This document shows, piece by piece, positions 9,785 to 21,177 of a stretch of DNA of 64,000 nt. Position numbers and translations under genes: made by a program. The notes below the pieces were generated by a model. That model had not been told where the DNA came from, made no database searches, and worked only from the letters and a program-made list of their open reading frames with translations. Positions within the stretch are counted from its first letter, which is position 1. The number at the start of each line of letters is the position of its first letter. The stretch is from Lasiosphaeris hirsuta (Eukaryota; Ascomycota; Sordariomycetes; Sordariales; Lasiosphaeriaceae). The stretch spans positions 3,162,001 to 3,226,000 of the forward strand of contig JAUKUA010000003.1 of NCBI GenBank assembly GCA_030549175.1, written 5' to 3'.

Positions 9785-12256
9785 ATGGAGGAAGATATGG
9801 CTGAATCTACAACTGTCATGATGGCCTCGGCCAACGAAGACACCATCACCGGCGTCGAGGCAACGCTGCCCAGCAATGCCTCGGATGCTACCATAACGAC
9901 AGGGCCGCCCACCACTTCGCCAACAAGGGTCCCTCTTTACAAAATCTATGCCCTCCCTACACCCATTCGGACATTTCCGCTACCCACCTTCTACCCAAGC
10001 AATCCGATTTCTCTCATTCACCTAGTGATCGTGTGGTTGAGACAGGTTGTCTCTCCACCACAGCCTGAACCTTCTACCATTCACGTGGGAGTGTGGGATC
10101 CGAACACACGCTCTGTGCATGTCAAGGATCCCGGTTCAATAAGCGCCCTCTGGGAGCAAGGCTTCTATGGAAAGGGGAGCTTGAGCCGCAGCGAACCGAA
10201 TTGGATGAAGCGTGAGATCGGCCGACGGGAATCCACTCAAGGAAACACTGTCAGCGAAGAACGCACCGAAGCACGCCGTGAGGAGCGGCGGCAGGCGAAG
10301 TGGGAAAGAGCCAAGACAGAACTGGAGGCCATTGAAAGGCAAATATCTGAGGAGGCCTTGACTCAGGTTGAGCCTGCTGGGGACATCGTCTCAGCCAGTG
10401 ACGCAGTTTTGCCGCCGTCCGGAAATAGCCCAGCAGTTGCGGAACTGGAAAGCCCTCTGGCAGAGCCAGAAGCAACTGAAGAGGTGGCGTTCGAGAGTCA
10501 ACCTCCCGTGCAGCAAGCTCCGGAAGAAGCTATTCCTGTTATGCCTATTAAAGAGGCCGTAACAGCTCAGCTTCCAGTTGATCATCCCATCGAGGTACTG
10601 GCTGACTTCTCCGTCAAGCCATCAGTCCAGCTCGTCATCCAGCCCAAGCCTCCCGTTGGCCCAGCAGAGTTACTGGCCCTTCCGAACTCGGTGACAGATT
10701 TGATCAGAAGGCCCCAAGCACACGAAGAACCCGTGCCTCAGATTGTAGAGGCTGCCCTGTTCTGCCGCCCTATAGTCCACAAAGCTCCTGTTGGCCCTGC
10801 CGAACTGTTGGCCCTCCCCAATTCTCAAGCAGACTTGGTCGCAACCTCTCCCCAAAGCCATGAAGAGGAAACTCATGAAGAAGAAACTCTGATTCAAGCC
10901 AAGGCTGTTCCCATTTGCCGCCCAGTCGAGTCAAAGTCGCCTATTGGTCCGGCGGAGCTGTTGGCCTTGCCCAACTGCCTCGTTGAACTAATGTCCGGAT
11001 CCCTTTTGGTTAAAGGTGAGCCAAAGGACTTTGAAGCTGTGCCCTCACAGTTCCAGGAGGCTGCACACACTCTGCCGACTGCCAAACAGCCAACTGCCGC
11101 AACAAATGGTCATGCCGGTAGCAAGCTTGTCAATGGTCATGCCCAGCCGAACGGACTCGTCAATGGCTATGCGACCGGGGCGAGTGCCTGTGTTCACCGT
11201 GAGGTCGAAGACAACGATGCCTCAATTAGTGAAACTAAGCCGCCTGTGACCAACGGAGCATGCAACGGGATCACATCATCCATTCTCTCCGATCCAGCGA
11301 GTGGTGCCCCCGAGACTCGACCCATACAGGGCGAGGGACCACAGCTGCTGAAACGGCGGCAGAGTGTCCTGGGCGAGGAAGCGCAACCGCTGAAACGGCG
11401 GAAGAGTGTCCGGTTCTCACCCAGGGTTGTCTCGACAACCTTTCAACACTTTGACCCTCCGAGTCCAAGCCGCTCTACGGTCTCCCCGCCAAAAGCCTCG
11501 TCTCCCGCGTCAAGTAACGGGAGCGCCACCACAATTTCCCCCCCTTCTCCGATGACACCACCCGAACCAGTTACATCCCTTGAACCGGTCACATCCCCTG
11601 AGCCGGAAACAACCCCTGACTCAGTATCAGAGTCAGGTCCAGAGACTTACGCCGTCCTCAAAGAGTTATCCAACAAGGAACACTTCCAACTTGCGCCAGA
11701 AGAAGCTTTCTTCCTGTCTTTTTCAGTTGGCGCCCTCTCGGTGATGGACCCTGTTACCCTCGCTCCTATCCCAACGGAGGACCTCTTAACTCTCTTTCGC
11801 GCTCACTCATATTTCCCTCCTCGGACTGTGGATTCGTCGGTGGAAAGTCTCCAGCCGCATGACCCTTTCCTTGTAAATTATGCCGTGTATCATCACTTCC
11901 GCTCCCTTGGCTGGGTTCCTCGTCATGGCATGAAGTTCGGAGTCGACTTTATCCTCTACCAGCGTGGACCTGTGTTCGATCACAGTGAGTTTGGCGTCAT
12001 GGTCATGCCCTCGTTTTCAGATGCGCAGTGGACAGAACACGAGCACCAAGCACCGAGGAAGTCCTGGTCCTGGTTGATGGGGGTGAATCGGGTGTTGGCA
12101 CACGTCCTCAAAGGGCTGGTCCTGGTTTACGTTGACATTCCACCCCCGCCAGTCTTCGACGACGCCATGAAGCAGGGGGGCATCGCAGTTGCATTGAAGT
12201 TGTATAACATTCGCGAGGTTATGGTTCGAAGGTTCTCGGCCAATCGCAATAGATGA
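9785..12256 (+). CDS. SEN2: tRNA-splicing endonuclease catalytic subunit Sen2
   Basis: Sen2 is the subunit of the heterotetrameric tRNA endonuclease that cuts the 5' splice site of intron-containing pre-tRNAs. The N-terminal domain (about 40-165) carries [20 protein letters not shown] and [18 protein letters not shown]. The C-terminal nuclease domain (about 640-815) has the triad Tyr725 (YQRGPVFDH), His733 and Lys776 ([10 protein letters not shown]). The Tyr-His spacing of 8 matches yeast Sen2. The frame is a single exon of 823 residues, long for the family because of a low-complexity linker of more than 400 residues. The linker holds three copies of a P[VI][10 protein letters not shown] repeat (from about 10651, 10786 and 10939), an Asn/Gly/His-rich patch, a doubled LKRR[QK]SV element and Pro/Ser/Glu runs. 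ATG 9785 is used. An ATG four bases upstream is in another frame and closes quickly. Confidence 0.93.
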   Translation: MEEDMAESTTVMMASANEDTITGVEATLPSNASDATITTGPPTTSPTRVPLYKIYALPTPIRTFPLPTFYPSNPISLIHLVIVWLRQVVSPPQPEPSTIHVGVWDPNTRSVHVKDPGSISALWEQGFYGKGSLSRSEPNWMKREIGRRESTQGNTVSEERTEARREERRQAKWERAKTELEAIERQISEEALTQVEPAGDIVSASDAVLPPSGNSPAVAELESPLAEPEATEEVAFESQPPVQQAPEEAIPVMPIKEAVTAQLPVDHPIEVLADFSVKPSVQLVIQPKPPVGPAELLALPNSVTDLIRRPQAHEEPVPQIVEAALFCRPIVHKAPVGPAELLALPNSQADLVATSPQSHEEETHEEETLIQAKAVPICRPVESKSPIGPAELLALPNCLVELMSGSLLVKGEPKDFEAVPSQFQEAAHTLPTAKQPTAATNGHAGSKLVNGHAQPNGLVNGYATGASACVHREVEDNDASISETKPPVTNGACNGITSSILSDPASGAPETRPIQGEGPQLLKRRQSVLGEEAQPLKRRKSVRFSPRVVSTTFQHFDPPSPSRSTVSPPKASSPASSNGSATTISPPSPMTPPEPVTSLEPVTSPEPETTPDSVSESGPETYAVLKELSNKEHFQLAPEEAFFLSFSVGALSVMDPVTLAPIPTEDLLTLFRAHSYFPPRTVDSSVESLQPHDPFLVNYAVYHHFRSLGWVPRHGMKFGVDFILYQRGPVFDHSEFGVMVMPSFSDAQWTEHEHQAPRKSWSWLMGVNRVLAHVLKGLVLVYVDIPPPPVFDDAMKQGGIAVALKLYNIREVMVRRFSANRNR

Positions 12257-12521
12257 GTGTATCCCACCACTGGGAGGCGTCTCTCAGAGCCCTAGCATAC
12301 GTGAAGGGGCCGGGGCTTGGCATGTAAAACAACTACAGTAGATGATCGACTAACTGGAAAGCCGATCGTGTCATGATCAAGAATGAATGGAATGAGGTTT
12401 TATTACCAATTTATCTTTTTGAGTAGAGCAAAAGCTTGTTTTAAATTCCGCTATCGTTTATGACCCATTGATATCATGTGAGCTGACATGAAGCGTCCTA
12501 GCCGCCCTGACCCATCGATAC

Positions 12522-14022
12522 TTAAAGCTTTGAGACAAAGACCTGTGCCTTGATCGTGCTGGCAACCAGACTTTTCGAGAAGCCTTTGCCATCAAGGAAC
12601 CTTTCCAGAATCTTCAGCCCCTCTCTCAATATATGCTCATTGAGTCCCAAACCAATACGGATATAGCCCTTTAGCTCGATGTCCTCGTCCCCGTCTCGGA
12701 AACAAAATCCGCCAGGCAACACGCTCACCCCTGTTTCCTTCACTAATACATCCGCAAATGCTGCATCATCCACTGGTTCACCATCGGGCCCCAACACCCT
12801 CACAAACGCGGTCCCGGCGCCCGCGGGGGGCGTCCACTCCACGCAGCCCTGATTCCGCGCGACGAACTCGGCCAGCACGACAATGCTCCGCGAGCATGTC
12901 GCGTGGTTGCGTGCGAGGATCTGCGGGAGGACCTTGTCCGACAGGGCAAAGGCGGCAACGCCGCTGTCGAGCTGCGACACTGAGATGGTGGTCCAGTCGC
13001 GGGCCGTCATGACGCGCTCGAGGAAGGCCACGTCGGGCGACACGATCCAGCCGACGCGGATGCCGGCCAGGCCGATCGTCTTGGACACGGAGCCCGTGCT
13101 GATGGTAGCCGGGTACCCGAGGGAGACGAGCGGCGGGATGGGGCGGGTGGCGCCGTGGAAGAGCGGCGAGAAAACTTCGTCCGAGTACAGGGTAACAGAG
13201 TACGCGGCCGCAAGGGTGATGAGGGATTGCAGGACGGGCAGGGGGATGATGGCGCCGGTTGGGTTGTTGGGATTGCTGGTTTGGAGGGTTAGTTTGGACA
13301 ATGGCTTGAGAAGGCGGCTCTGACTCACTTGATGATGATGGCCTTGGTGTTTTTCTTGATCATGCTCTTCAGCTCATCCAGACTCGCCTCCCATCCACCA
13401 GGGCCCCTCTTCAGCCTCCAGAAATCGACCTCTGCTCCCTGAAACCTTGGCACGAACCACAGCTGCGAAAATGTGGGATATTGGCAGATGACATGGTCTC
13501 CGGGGCCAGCGAGGTTGACAAGAGACAGGTAGTTCGCCATGATGGACCCGGGGGTTATCACAACATTGTCGGCCGTGAGCTTTACTGCTGGGCTGGAGTG
13601 CAGAGCAGCGATGCGCTCCCGCAACTTAAGCGAGCCTTGGGCATTTCCATATGCGAGAGGAAGATCTTTGTCGATGACTTCATCATTTGGGGCCAGACTC
13701 TGAAGCTCTGTGAGGGTGAGGGTGCCGACGCTTGAACCTGAATGGCGTCAGCGAAGGCATCTATGCGGCAGGGATGTTGGAACGGAAAGGGCAGGGTCAC
13801 CCACCGTAGAGATGAAACTTGGATATGTCCTTGGAATGTTGGTTAGCATTTGTGCCCTTTTTCTCAAAGAAATATATTCAAACTTCGAGGGCCGATGACT
13901 AACCGTCCGACGCTGGACTGAATTGAAGGAGATGGTCAGCGGCACGACTTCCTATCGTATTTCATCAGTCATCCAGAGTACTCACTCCATTTGTCGATCT
14001 TGAATTCTATTACGTCTTTCAT
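12522..14022 (-). CDS. Class I/II PLP-dependent aminotransferase with peroxisomal SKL end
   Basis: Fold-type I aminotransferase of unknown substrate. The five-exon model (14022-13986, 13917-13904, 13829-13805, 13737-13329, 13275-12522) is fully in frame and gives 412 residues. It contains two tiny exons of 14 and 25 nt, encoding IQRRT and DISKFHLYG. Motifs: LAYGNAQGSLKLRERIA, the NNPNNPTG loop near 161-169, a YSDEVF segment, and the PLP lysine K227 in GSVSKTIGLAGIRVGW. The C-terminal conserved Arg lies in KGYIRIGLGL. The last three residues are SKL, a canonical PTS1, so a peroxisomal matrix location is likely. Relatives include aminotransferases described as capreomycidine-synthase-like, but this name should not be taken as function. 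It is convergent with SEN2 (265 bp between stops). Confidence 0.88.
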
Positions 14023-14629
14023 GATGACAAGTTCTGCTAACTGAAGGCGAGTGTGTAACTGTTGCGGTACGACGTGTCTATCAGGTTATGGATATGATTT
14101 GAGACATGGTTCGCAGGTGAGACCTACACGGCCGACACATATATGAGCAAACCTTCTTATTCAACAGAGTCACTATCAGTCAACCAAAGGGCGTGCGGGG
14201 TGCATAGACCTGAACGCACGCAACTTTACCTTGGATGAGGCACACCAGTTCAGCAGCCTAAAGCCGACTAAAAAAACAGCTCAGTCACGGCCCACCGGTG
14301 TGCTGCCGATGCATGAGTTCTATTCCCAGGCGCATTCTTGCTGCATGTCAAGAAACTCTGACCGATATCGCAAGATGTCCCACGATATCGCAAACACAAG
14401 AGCTACGCTGAACCTAGCTTTTCCCTGCCTCCGTTGCCGCGCCATTTACCCTGTATCCGAACCCCGTCGAGCGCGGGCCGCGCACCCAGCAACATCTTGC
14501 CTATCGAGAAACCATGCGCAACTCCATACCATGCTCCTCAACGCTGTGCGCCAACTAAAAAAAAGAATTCCCATCCCGCACATGCCACTATGTCATGTCC
14601 TGCAAGGAAAGTAGGGGCTAACCGCTTCT
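14023..14629. other. Intergenic between SGT1 stop and aminotransferase start
   Basis: Tandem minus-strand genes are separated by about 600 bp. This holds the aminotransferase promoter and the SGT1 3' end. No further gene or RNA is seen. Confidence 0.4.
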
Positions 14630-16090
14630 TTATGGCTCCCACTTCTTGGCCTCGATGCCCTCGGGAGGGATGGTCTCCACTGTACGACTCTTGACATCAT
14701 TCCAATCGGTACTGAGCGCAGTCCCATTGCTCTCAACGAAACTCTTCATCATGGCCCGCTGCTGTTCGGGGGTGGCGCCCTTGTACAGCTGCTTGAAGAA
14801 GAAGTTGACATCGCTCTTCCCATCGTCCTCATCATCATCGCCAAGCTTGTCCCAGTCTTTCGGACCCGACTTGCTGCTAGTGGGATACGCTGGCGCGGCC
14901 GCTGTCTCTGGCTTGGTGTTCTCGTTTGAGACGAGGTTCGCGGCCGCAGGTCGCTCAATGTCAGCAACGTGGAACGACTCTGGTCCGATGTTCTCCTCTC
15001 CCCACCTTCCCCATTTCGTCCCAGGGACGGCCTTTTGCAAGGTCAGCTCAATCTTGCGTGGCGTAGCCGACCAGCGCGATGCCGACGGAACAATCTCGCC
15101 CCCGAGAGTGAGGGTCGAGGTAGCTTCTCTATCGCCGGACTTGACATACGGTGCAGCCTCACGAGGAATGGGGTGGATACGCGCCTGTGAGAAGTCAGTT
15201 AGAGGCGCGGAGCATTACGGGTCGGCAATAAGTCAACTTACTTGAGCCCCGGTAAAGTCGACTTGTAGTGTGTCCTTTTTGACATCTTTGACAAAGAGGG
15301 ACACAGTGACGGTCGTGGGGGTTTGGTAAAAGTCAACGCGGAGCTTCATCTTTTCGTCAGGCACAGAGCCGGAGGCGGGGCCAGATTTCTTAGCAATTTT
15401 CTGAGATGAAGCGGAGGCAGCCTTGATGTCCTCTTCATCGCTATCGACCTCAACCGGCTCGGCCTTCTTTGCCTTGTTCTGGGGTTTGGACGGGACCTTG
15501 GTGACATTAACCTTCCAACCAGGGTGATCCGGGGCCAGTCCCTTCAGAGCACCCAGCGCCTGGCTTCTCCAAGCATATCCGCGGTTCCACTCTGATTCGA
15601 ATCCCGTCTTAGGCGTCGCGCCCATGGTGGCGAGAGTCGCCTTGGAATCCTGACCGGGCTGTCCGCTTTTGTCGGCAATCCCGTCGGTGTACGTGATAGT
15701 GTAGCGACCGGCCTCGTCAATATTCTTCTCAACACCATCAGCCTCGCGAGCGGGTCGACCTTCCGCAAGTAGCATGCTCCACTTGGCACAGCAGTCCGAA
15801 TCAGCATAACGACCGAGCTTGAAGTAGATGGTGGCACGGCGATATTGAGCGTCGATCATGAGCTTGCGCGAGTTGCCGGAACCGCGTTCGGCTGCGACGT
15901 GGTATGCGAGTTCGGCATCGTGAAGGGCAGCGTCGTAGTTCTTGAGTTGGGAATGCGCGTGGGCTCTGGCGAGCAGCCAAGCCGGGGAGTTGGACGACTC
16001 GAGGGCTTTATCGAGAGACAAAATGGCGCCCGCCCAGTCCTTATTTTGGACGGCTGCGAGGCCCTTGTGACCAAAGGTGGTTGAAGACAT
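14630..16090 (-). CDS. SGT1: SGT1-type co-chaperone (TPR, CS, SGS domains)
   Basis: Sgt1 bridges Hsp90 to SCF ubiquitin ligases and kinetochore assembly in the cytosol and nucleus. The model is two exons (16090-15242, 15184-14630; 57-nt intron), 467 residues. Order: TPR region (about 1-115, FGHKGLAAVQNKDW ... AWLLARAHAHSQLKNYDAALHDAELAY), a linker with an acidic patch (VDSDEED), a CS domain (about 246-335, LRVDFYQTPTTVTVSLFVKDV) spanning the intron, and the SGS domain at the end (DWDKLGDDDEDD, FFKQLYKGATPEQQRAMMKSF, GTALSTDW). All three domains are present, which supports a functional gene. It lies in tandem downstream of ERG7. Confidence 0.93.
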
Positions 16091-16613
16091 TTCGAGGAGA
16101 TTCGAACCGGCTGTGTTGGAGCCTGTAGTCTTGTGGTTAGTTGGCGTGTCTGGGATAAATGGAATGCCGATGGGACTGGTGGTTGACGCGGTCAGGGCAG
16201 GGATGATGTGGTCAGGCGCGATTTGGCGGGGTTCGCACTGACCAAAGCCGTTTTAATACCTCGGATGACGTGTGAGACTAGAGGCTAGAATTTAAACCTC
16301 ACCCAACGTTAGGGAGTTTAGTGTTTGCGGTGGCTGCCAGAGAAGAGCACAGTCGAAAGCAACAGAAACACGCCGTGGTAGTGGGGTTGCTTTGCATCAT
16401 TGGCAGCTTCCAAGAAGCTTGATTCTGCCACGGGTTCCGTTACCCCACATTCAGACTCACCGCCTTCCAAACGGCCCATGCTGCCACAGAAGGGTGCCGA
16501 TCAAAGGTTCTTTGACCGACAAACCAAAACATTCTTTGAACCATTAGTTATTACTATTACCACTAAACCTCAACTCATCGCCATTTTTCCTTTCATGACT
16601 TCGAGATCTATCC
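16091..16613. other. Intergenic between ERG7 stop and SGT1 start
   Basis: About 520 bp with the SGT1 promoter and the ERG7 3' end. The half nearest ERG7 is AT-richer. Nothing else is recognised. Confidence 0.4.
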
Positions 16614-18997
16614 CTACACTGTCTCCTTGGGATATTTTTTTGCAAACATCCCCAAAGCCTTCATCGTAAAGGTAAATTTGTAGTTGGGGTACGAGATCAT
16701 GCAGCTCTTGTTAAAGACACCCTCAATGGCCTCCTGAAGCCACTCGCCGTTTGGTTGTTGGCGATCCATGATGAGCTTGATTCCCTTCTTGATCGGCTCA
16801 ATGTCAGGGTAGTCGGCCTTCATAAGCCCAATCAGTGCCCACGAAGTCATGACAACCTGGGAGCCGGTTGGGTGCTCGATATACTCTCCTGTTTCACACG
16901 ACTGTGTGAAGTTGTCAGTAATGCTCTGTGAATCAAGGTATGGAAGAAATGAGCTTTCCTTGTAGCTTTCCGACCAGCCGCCGTCTTGTCTCTGCCTTGC
17001 AATCAGGAAATCGCAGCCTCGCTTGGAGTACTTGCTGTTTGGGTATGTCTCCCCAGTGCTGGCTAGACTTTCGAGTGCAAACATGGTCGCGTATGTAAAG
17101 CAGATGCCCCAACTGCCATACCAGCCGCCGTGGGGCCTTTGGGCCGTCTTGATCCAGCTGACAGCTTTGTCGACGAAGACTCTGATCTCCTTGGCTCTGT
17201 AGTCTGGCCAGTGCTTGCTGAAGAGCGACAAGGCAGTAACAACCGCGGTGGTGCACTCTGGGTACTCATATTCCACCATGATGTGACCAAAGACTTCGGC
17301 TGCATTTAGCGCTTCCATCCAGGTGCCGGCTCGTTGAGTTTCGTATGACGAGCAAGCTCCCGAGGGATTCTGGTAGGTCAAAAGAGTATCAATGGCATCA
17401 AAGATACGCTGATCGTCAATCAGGGTCGGAAAGCCAGGAGTCTTCTGCAGAATAATGACCGACTTCAGGGCCTCAGCTACACAGTCGCTCACCGCATAGC
17501 CCTGATCCTTGTTGCTAAAAGCCCAACCGCCCTTTCGCTGCTGGCGGTAACATTTGTCTTGATCTTGGACATTTTCTCGAATCTGTTGATCATCCAGGAA
17601 TTTCAGAGCGTTTAACAACATGGGTCGCCAGCGAGGGTCCTCTGTGAGCCCGGCGTCCATGATGCTTTGGATGGTGAAGGCCGTGTCCCAGCTCTGTACT
17701 CCATTTGTACCATTGCAAAGGAGACCCTCTTGTGTAAGCCAGAGTGCCTCCTCCAGCCTCTCCTTGAGCCTCTTGACAGAGAAAGCATCTGGCCCATCAC
17801 GTGCGAAGCATGCGATGGTGTTCATGGCGGCATTGACCGGGGCCAGGTTGGAGTAATCGGTATTTTTGTTCTCCATGTCGATAAGATCGGATGCCCAAGC
17901 CTCAGCCTTGTCGGCCACAATCTTTGGCCGTAAGAGTGGGTCCCAGATGTTGACCAACACCCAATTGAGCGAGTTGAGAACCCATGTCTTGGGATGGTAG
18001 TTGTCGTTGGGGTGGATCGTGTTGCGGTGGGCGGCCCAGTTGATCGAGTCCCAGTCTTCGACGAATACTTCCTTCCGGAGCGAGACAACTATTTCCGTTT
18101 CCTCGGCCTGCCACCTCTTGGACCATAGATAGCTCATGGGCAGATAGACCTGGCGAATATGAATCCACCAGCGCCATGGTGCAAAGGGGACCCAGTCGGG
18201 GAGAAGCCACAGCTCTGGTGGCACGGGGTTGACGATATCCCATTTGGCGACGCCGAGCACCGCCATGTAGAATTTGGCCCAGTGTGGGCTATGTGTCGCG
18301 CCACCCAGCTTGTGGAGGGTCGCACGCGCCTTCACCATCTTTGGGTGGTCGGCCTCAACGCCGACAAGTCTCAGTACCATATAGTTGAGCACCGTCCCAA
18401 ACACAGAGCTCTCGCCCTCGATATGCAGGCCCCAGCCTCCGTCCTCGGGGTTCGCGCGGGCGAAGAGGTAGTTCTTGATCTCGGTCGCGTAATACCAGGG
18501 AATAGGCGTCTTGGTTATGTGCCAGGCGAAAACAACACCCGGTAGGAGGAACATGGGGCCGCCGTATTCGCAGCCCCAGTGGCCCGAGGGCAGCTGAAGC
18601 TTCTCGAAGAAGGTGAGGCCATTCCAAACTGCATCGAGGGGTTTCTTCGCGGGTTTGAGCTCGGACAGTTCCTGGATGCAGAGATCAGCCGCTGGCCATC
18701 CCCACATGCTCAATTAGGATTGCTTACCAGAGGGAGGCCCAGGTAGTATTTGTCGGCGTGTGTTTGCGGCCAGTCTTTTGCAGCCTGATCATCCTCAATG
18801 TAATGCCACGTGTGTCTGCCCTCGTCGTCGCGCATGCGCCAACGGGAGTAGTCGGTTCTGTCCTCGATTCGCGGCCGTTTAGTGGCGTGGCCATTGACAG
18901 CGCCATGGACATCGCTGAATCGCTTCTTGGTGTCGCCCTTTTCGAGAATGGCCTCTGCCACCGTTGCCTTTGCGCCGTTGGCTTTCCTCCTAGCCAT
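16614..18997 (-). CDS. ERG7: Lanosterol synthase (oxidosqualene cyclase)
   Basis: It cyclises 2,3-oxidosqualene to lanosterol, the first ring-forming step of ergosterol synthesis, at the ER/lipid droplet. The model is two exons (18997-18728, 18671-16614; 56-nt intron), 775 residues, slightly longer than yeast Erg7 because of a basic, low-complexity N-terminus. Key sequence: the catalytic DCxAE motif as D486-C-V-A-E, GHWGCEYGGPMFLLPG early on, and several QW-type repeats (for example QQRKGGWAFSNKDQGY, RPHGGWYGSWGICFTYAT, RQRQDGGWSESY, RQQPNGEWLQEAIEGVFN). The exon join gives GLPLELSELKPAKKPLDA. It is divergent from SPO11. No damage is seen. Confidence 0.95.
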
Positions 18998-19460
18998 TTT
19001 CGAGGCTGTTGTCTGTGAATCTCGTCTAGAATTGATTCCGCTCCTGAGGACCTAATCAGTAACCGCGGGAATTGGAAAACCCAGCGCCACGGTCAACATG
19101 CGTGCATGCCTGCATGCGATCCAGGAACCCTCCCGTCCTGATCGAGTTCCCACCTGGGCCGCCAATCGGGGTTTCGGGTCCACCAGCCAGCCCGCTTGCA
19201 CGCTAACTAATGCTAAGGGGGCCTAGCCCAAATCATTGAGCCACACTGTGGCCACACTGTGCGTGGTCCATTGCACTTCGAGGACAGCATAGGAAAGAGT
19301 GACCTCCAATTGCTACCAGGGCATCTCGAGTGTTTATTTGGGGTGAGCATTCCAGCTGTCTTTGCCAAAATCATGCCGCCAGCTCCGCGCCAGCACATCG
19401 CCTCTGTTCGCTGTGAAGCTCACGTGTGCATCTCATCGATGACATCATCGCAATCGAAGC
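18998..19460. promoter_or_regulatory. Shared 463-bp divergent promoter region, ERG7 / SPO11
   Basis: The region between the two start codons. It contains a GCATGC-rich stretch with two palindromic GCATGC hexamers (19104-19109 and 19112-19117) and a tandem GCCACACTGTG pair (about 19242-19261). These are visible repeats. Any regulatory role is inference. A further 5' exon of SPO11 cannot be excluded. Confidence 0.4.
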
Positions 19461-21177
19461 ATGTCTGTCCCTGCGTTACCACAAGCTCTTGTCCCGATCC
19501 CCCGCGATGACTCCGGTGGCGCTGCGCTTTCCCAAATCGAAGCACTTTTGGAGTCGATTCTTGATGCCATTAGTAATGGGGTTGAACTCACTATTCCGTA
19601 TCGAACCGCACGCTCTGCCCGGGGAGAAGATCGAGGGTGCAGGGTTGTGAGGTTTCCTGGGAGAACAGCCCAGGAAGCTGAGAGGTTCGGTAGGTATGCA
19701 TCTTCAACCTAGCCTGGCGCTCCCGCTCACAGTTGGGCCACACCTAGAAGCTATATTTCGAATCATTGAACTATCCCACGAAGCTCTTGTCTCGGGAAAT
19801 CTAATCACCAAGAGGTTCGAATCTGCACCAACAATAAACGGCGGCATCTTGACTGTGATGAACCCACGCGCTTTATTTGTGGTTGACTTATCCTTTCAGA
19901 AATATTTACTATCAAAATATTGATATATTCAAGTCTCAGGCCGTGGTGGATGATATCGTGGACAACTTGGCACTTACCCTTGGGGTTGGGCGAGGGGATC
20001 TCAACATTGTACGACTGGAAATTTCCGCCGGGGCAAGATATAGTTCAATGGCTGACACCAGTTGCAGGTAGCAGCATCAAAGGCTCTAATCTCCGGAGAT
20101 ATTGAATTCATGATGCGTAGCGGTGCTGTTGTTCACTGCGGTCTCTCCCGAGACAGCGTATGGATAGACGTCGCTGCTCCTACTCTACACATGGGTTGAC
20201 GAGTCCTACAGGGGGTTCTACTTCCGTCCATCAACTCTCTCGACAAGATTGACTTTCGCGCTGCGCAATGGTTACTCGTCATTGAAAAAGAGGTACGATA
20301 TTTTGGGGTTCCACAGGAACTTTTTTGGATTTGCAAATCCAGCTAATCAACCGTTTCCATGTGCCTAGGCAACTTTCCGGACACTGGCCGCCTCGCAGTT
20401 CACACACAATTGCAGAGCAGGTCAGGGAGTTATTATTACTGTATGACATTAACTGCCGACATTATCCATGACTTCGCCCACCAGGATAGGACTGGCTGAC
20501 TTCCGTCTCACTAGGCCAAAGGGTTTCCTGACCTGGCAACCAGGCGTTTTTTGTGTTCCATAAGTTCTCTGAGGCCAGAACTCCGTCTCTTCGCTCTGGT
20601 CGACTTCGACCCTTACGGTATCGCCATCCTCAGAACCTACCAAAACGGGAGCAAGCGCCTCGGACACGAAGATGATGTCACCGTCCCGCACATGAGATGG
20701 CTCGGCATTCGCAGCCGTGATATCATCTCACACATCCCTACTATCTTTGATGATTTGCCAGTAGCCTCGCATGTTACAAAGAGCCAGTCTAGCCAGGAAT
20801 TGTCCAGTCAGGAGTCGTTGGCTTACTCTGAAGTCGGTAGGTTGATGTCTCCGTGGGGACTTGTTCAAGCTAACTTCGGTGTTGCTTCAGATCCCCGATT
20901 TGAAATCGGCCGGCCTGCTAAAAGACGCAGGGTCGAAAATACGAGGGACCCCAGTGACTCCATTTTACTACTTACGCAGGGAGATAGGAAAAAGGCCCTT
21001 GATTTGATGAACGATATTTGTGCCAGAGATGAAATAGACCTCGAGGCAAGAGACCTGTTGCAAGAGCTGCAGAGGATGCTGATGATGGACACAAAAGCCG
21101 AGATTCAGGCGGTTGATGACTTTGGCAATATCACCGACTGGCTGGATGAGAAACTTGGGGAGTTGTGTTTACAATAG
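19461..21177 (+). CDS. SPO11: Meiotic recombination protein Spo11
   Basis: Spo11 is the TopoVI-A-like transesterase that makes meiotic double-strand breaks. The best model has eight exons: 19461-19689, 19748-19814, 19900-20008, 20068-20157, 20212-20292, 20369-20440, 20515-20836 and 20891-21177, giving 418 residues (yeast Spo11 is about 400). The winged-helix/5Y-CAP part has ELSHEALVSGNLITKRNIYYQN, with Tyr103 the expected catalytic tyrosine, created by splicing across intron 2. The Toprim domain shows VIEKEATFRTL (Glu190/Glu192) and DFDPYG (Asp246 and Asp248). AKGFPDLATR is the usual segment before it. The intron at 20837-20890 is 54 nt and in frame, with a GCTAAC branch and CAG acceptor, so an unspliced reading also stays open. 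The start codon is the least certain part. It is convergent with the next gene. Confidence 0.88.

Noticed and set aside
12522..12530. SKL as a chance ending from a wrong reading frame
   Set aside because: The final exon frame is confirmed by the PLP-lysine and conserved Arg segments, and the total exon length is a multiple of three, so the SKL end is real.
16093..16110. GGTTCGAATC on the minus strand as a tRNA T-loop
   Set aside because: Lies in the SGT1 leader. The flanking bases do not pair into a T-stem and no anticodon or acceptor arm could be placed. A similar GTTCGATTC near 43361 fails in the same way.
19690..19730. Alternative SPO11 acceptor at 19730
   Set aside because: Would give a shorter (about 41-nt) intron and five extra residues (VGPHL) not expected before the conserved helix. 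The CTAG acceptor at 19747 fits better, though both keep frame.
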